Below, one piece after another: positions 24,338 to 24,851 of a DNA stretch of 24,851 nucleotides. Source of the DNA: Prorocentrum cordatum (lineage: Eukaryota; Sar; Dinophyceae; Prorocentrales; Prorocentraceae); contig CAUYUJ010001345.1 in assembly GCA_963575745.1 (NCBI GenBank), positions 77,501 to 102,351 on the forward strand. The letters are read 5' to 3'. The notes below the pieces were generated by a model. The model was not told the origin of the DNA, did no database searches, and worked only from the letters and a program-made list of their open reading frames with translations. The position numbers and the translations under genes are program-made. Numbering within the stretch: position 1 is the stretch's first letter; each line of letters begins with the position of its first letter.

Positions 24338-24851
24338 CGAAGGCCAAAATACGCGGGCCTCGGAGACCTCGACGAGGCGGCGAACAATGCTCTGCGCGTG
24401 CCTGCGCCCAGGCTGCGGCGGGGGGGGCGGGCCGCCACCCGAAGAAGCAATCATCCTCTCTCCACTCTCCACTCTCCACTCTGTTTTTTTCTTCCAAATG
24501 ATCAGTGCCGAAACGAGCTGCTTGGGAAATATAGCTCGCCGTGAAACTCAGACAAATAATGAAACCATGAATGGTTTCAAATGCACTGCGCGTCAGGAAT
24601 GTCGTCTGCTTGAGCAGGCAAAGTCGCAAAGGAGCAAGTACCGCGGCTAATGTTCCCGGCGTCCAGCCCGCTGAACGACAGGATCGGCAGGTGCGCCGGC
24701 AGGTGGAGGAGCAAAGGGCAGGGCGACGACGACAAGGAAGGAGGGAGAGGAGAGGAGACGACGGGGAGCGGGAGAACAACATGATACACATATGGCCCGA
24801 CTTCGTATCATAGCGAAGCGCGTGCTTGCCGACAACTGCCTAGAGAAACAA
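24338..24851. other. No gene seen; short (CTCTCCA)n at 24457-24481
   Basis: CTCTCCACTCTCCACTCTCC is a small heptamer tandem repeat. The remainder is unrecognised. Confidence 0.5.

Overview
This window looks like dinoflagellate nuclear DNA from a repeat-dense, gene-poor stretch. No single conserved housekeeping gene is present. The diagnosis rests on the only recognisable protein family, minus-strand pentatricopeptide repeats (PPR) with the SYNAGISAC / QWQRALALL / EMREAKLEP wording that is very common in Symbiodiniaceae, Polarella and Prorocentrum gene models. High GC, interstitial TTTAGGG-type telomeric repeats and many simple arrays fit as well. Species cannot be named from the sequence. There is no sign of prokaryotic gene organisation, CRISPR, rRNA, or a convincing tRNA.

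Layout. From 0.2 to 7.2 kb a composite module recurs: an array of CTTGGGGCCGTC-like units (plus strand) followed by a minus-strand PPR exon or an eroded exon (blocks near 0.6, 1.8, 4.7, 6.0 and 7.1 kb; again at 10.5-11.3 kb). Two foldback elements (3087-3252, 5322-5494) lie among them. From 7.3 to 9.5 kb there is a (CGCGACCCAC)n minisatellite, two telomere-like blocks around a long GGC tract, a G/C-run block, and a CGT tract between direct repeats. At 9.75-10.41 kb sits the best coding segment, six uninterrupted PPR motifs. From 11.4 to 13.5 kb there are two copies of a foldback (MITE-like) family, each bordered by a direct repeat of about 46 bp, another foldback, and an orphan PPR leader. From 13.6 to 14.6 kb there are penta- and hexanucleotide arrays. 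A retroposon-like insert with a 16-bp duplication lies at 14.9-15.1 kb. At 16.0-17.25 kb is a 90-bp minisatellite of about 14 units. From 17.3 to 18.8 kb a PPR exon appears to be interrupted by a foldback insertion, and two more foldback elements follow. From 18.9 to 24.9 kb almost everything is simple or tandem repeat, with the CTTGGGG arrays now in opposite orientation (22.4-23.6 kb).

Functionally, the PPR exons would encode RNA-binding helical repeats, usually organellar RNA-processing factors. Seven readable blocks, all on the minus strand, hold about 18 motifs. They could be exons of one or more minus-strand genes, or scattered duplicated exons; introns, start codons and splice sites could not be fixed. 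Most of the remaining length is mobile-element and satellite sequence. The main interest is several distinct foldback/MITE-like families packed into 25 kb, including one with unusually long flanking duplications, and the repeated pairing of PPR exons with the CTTGGGG array. All alignments were done by eye.
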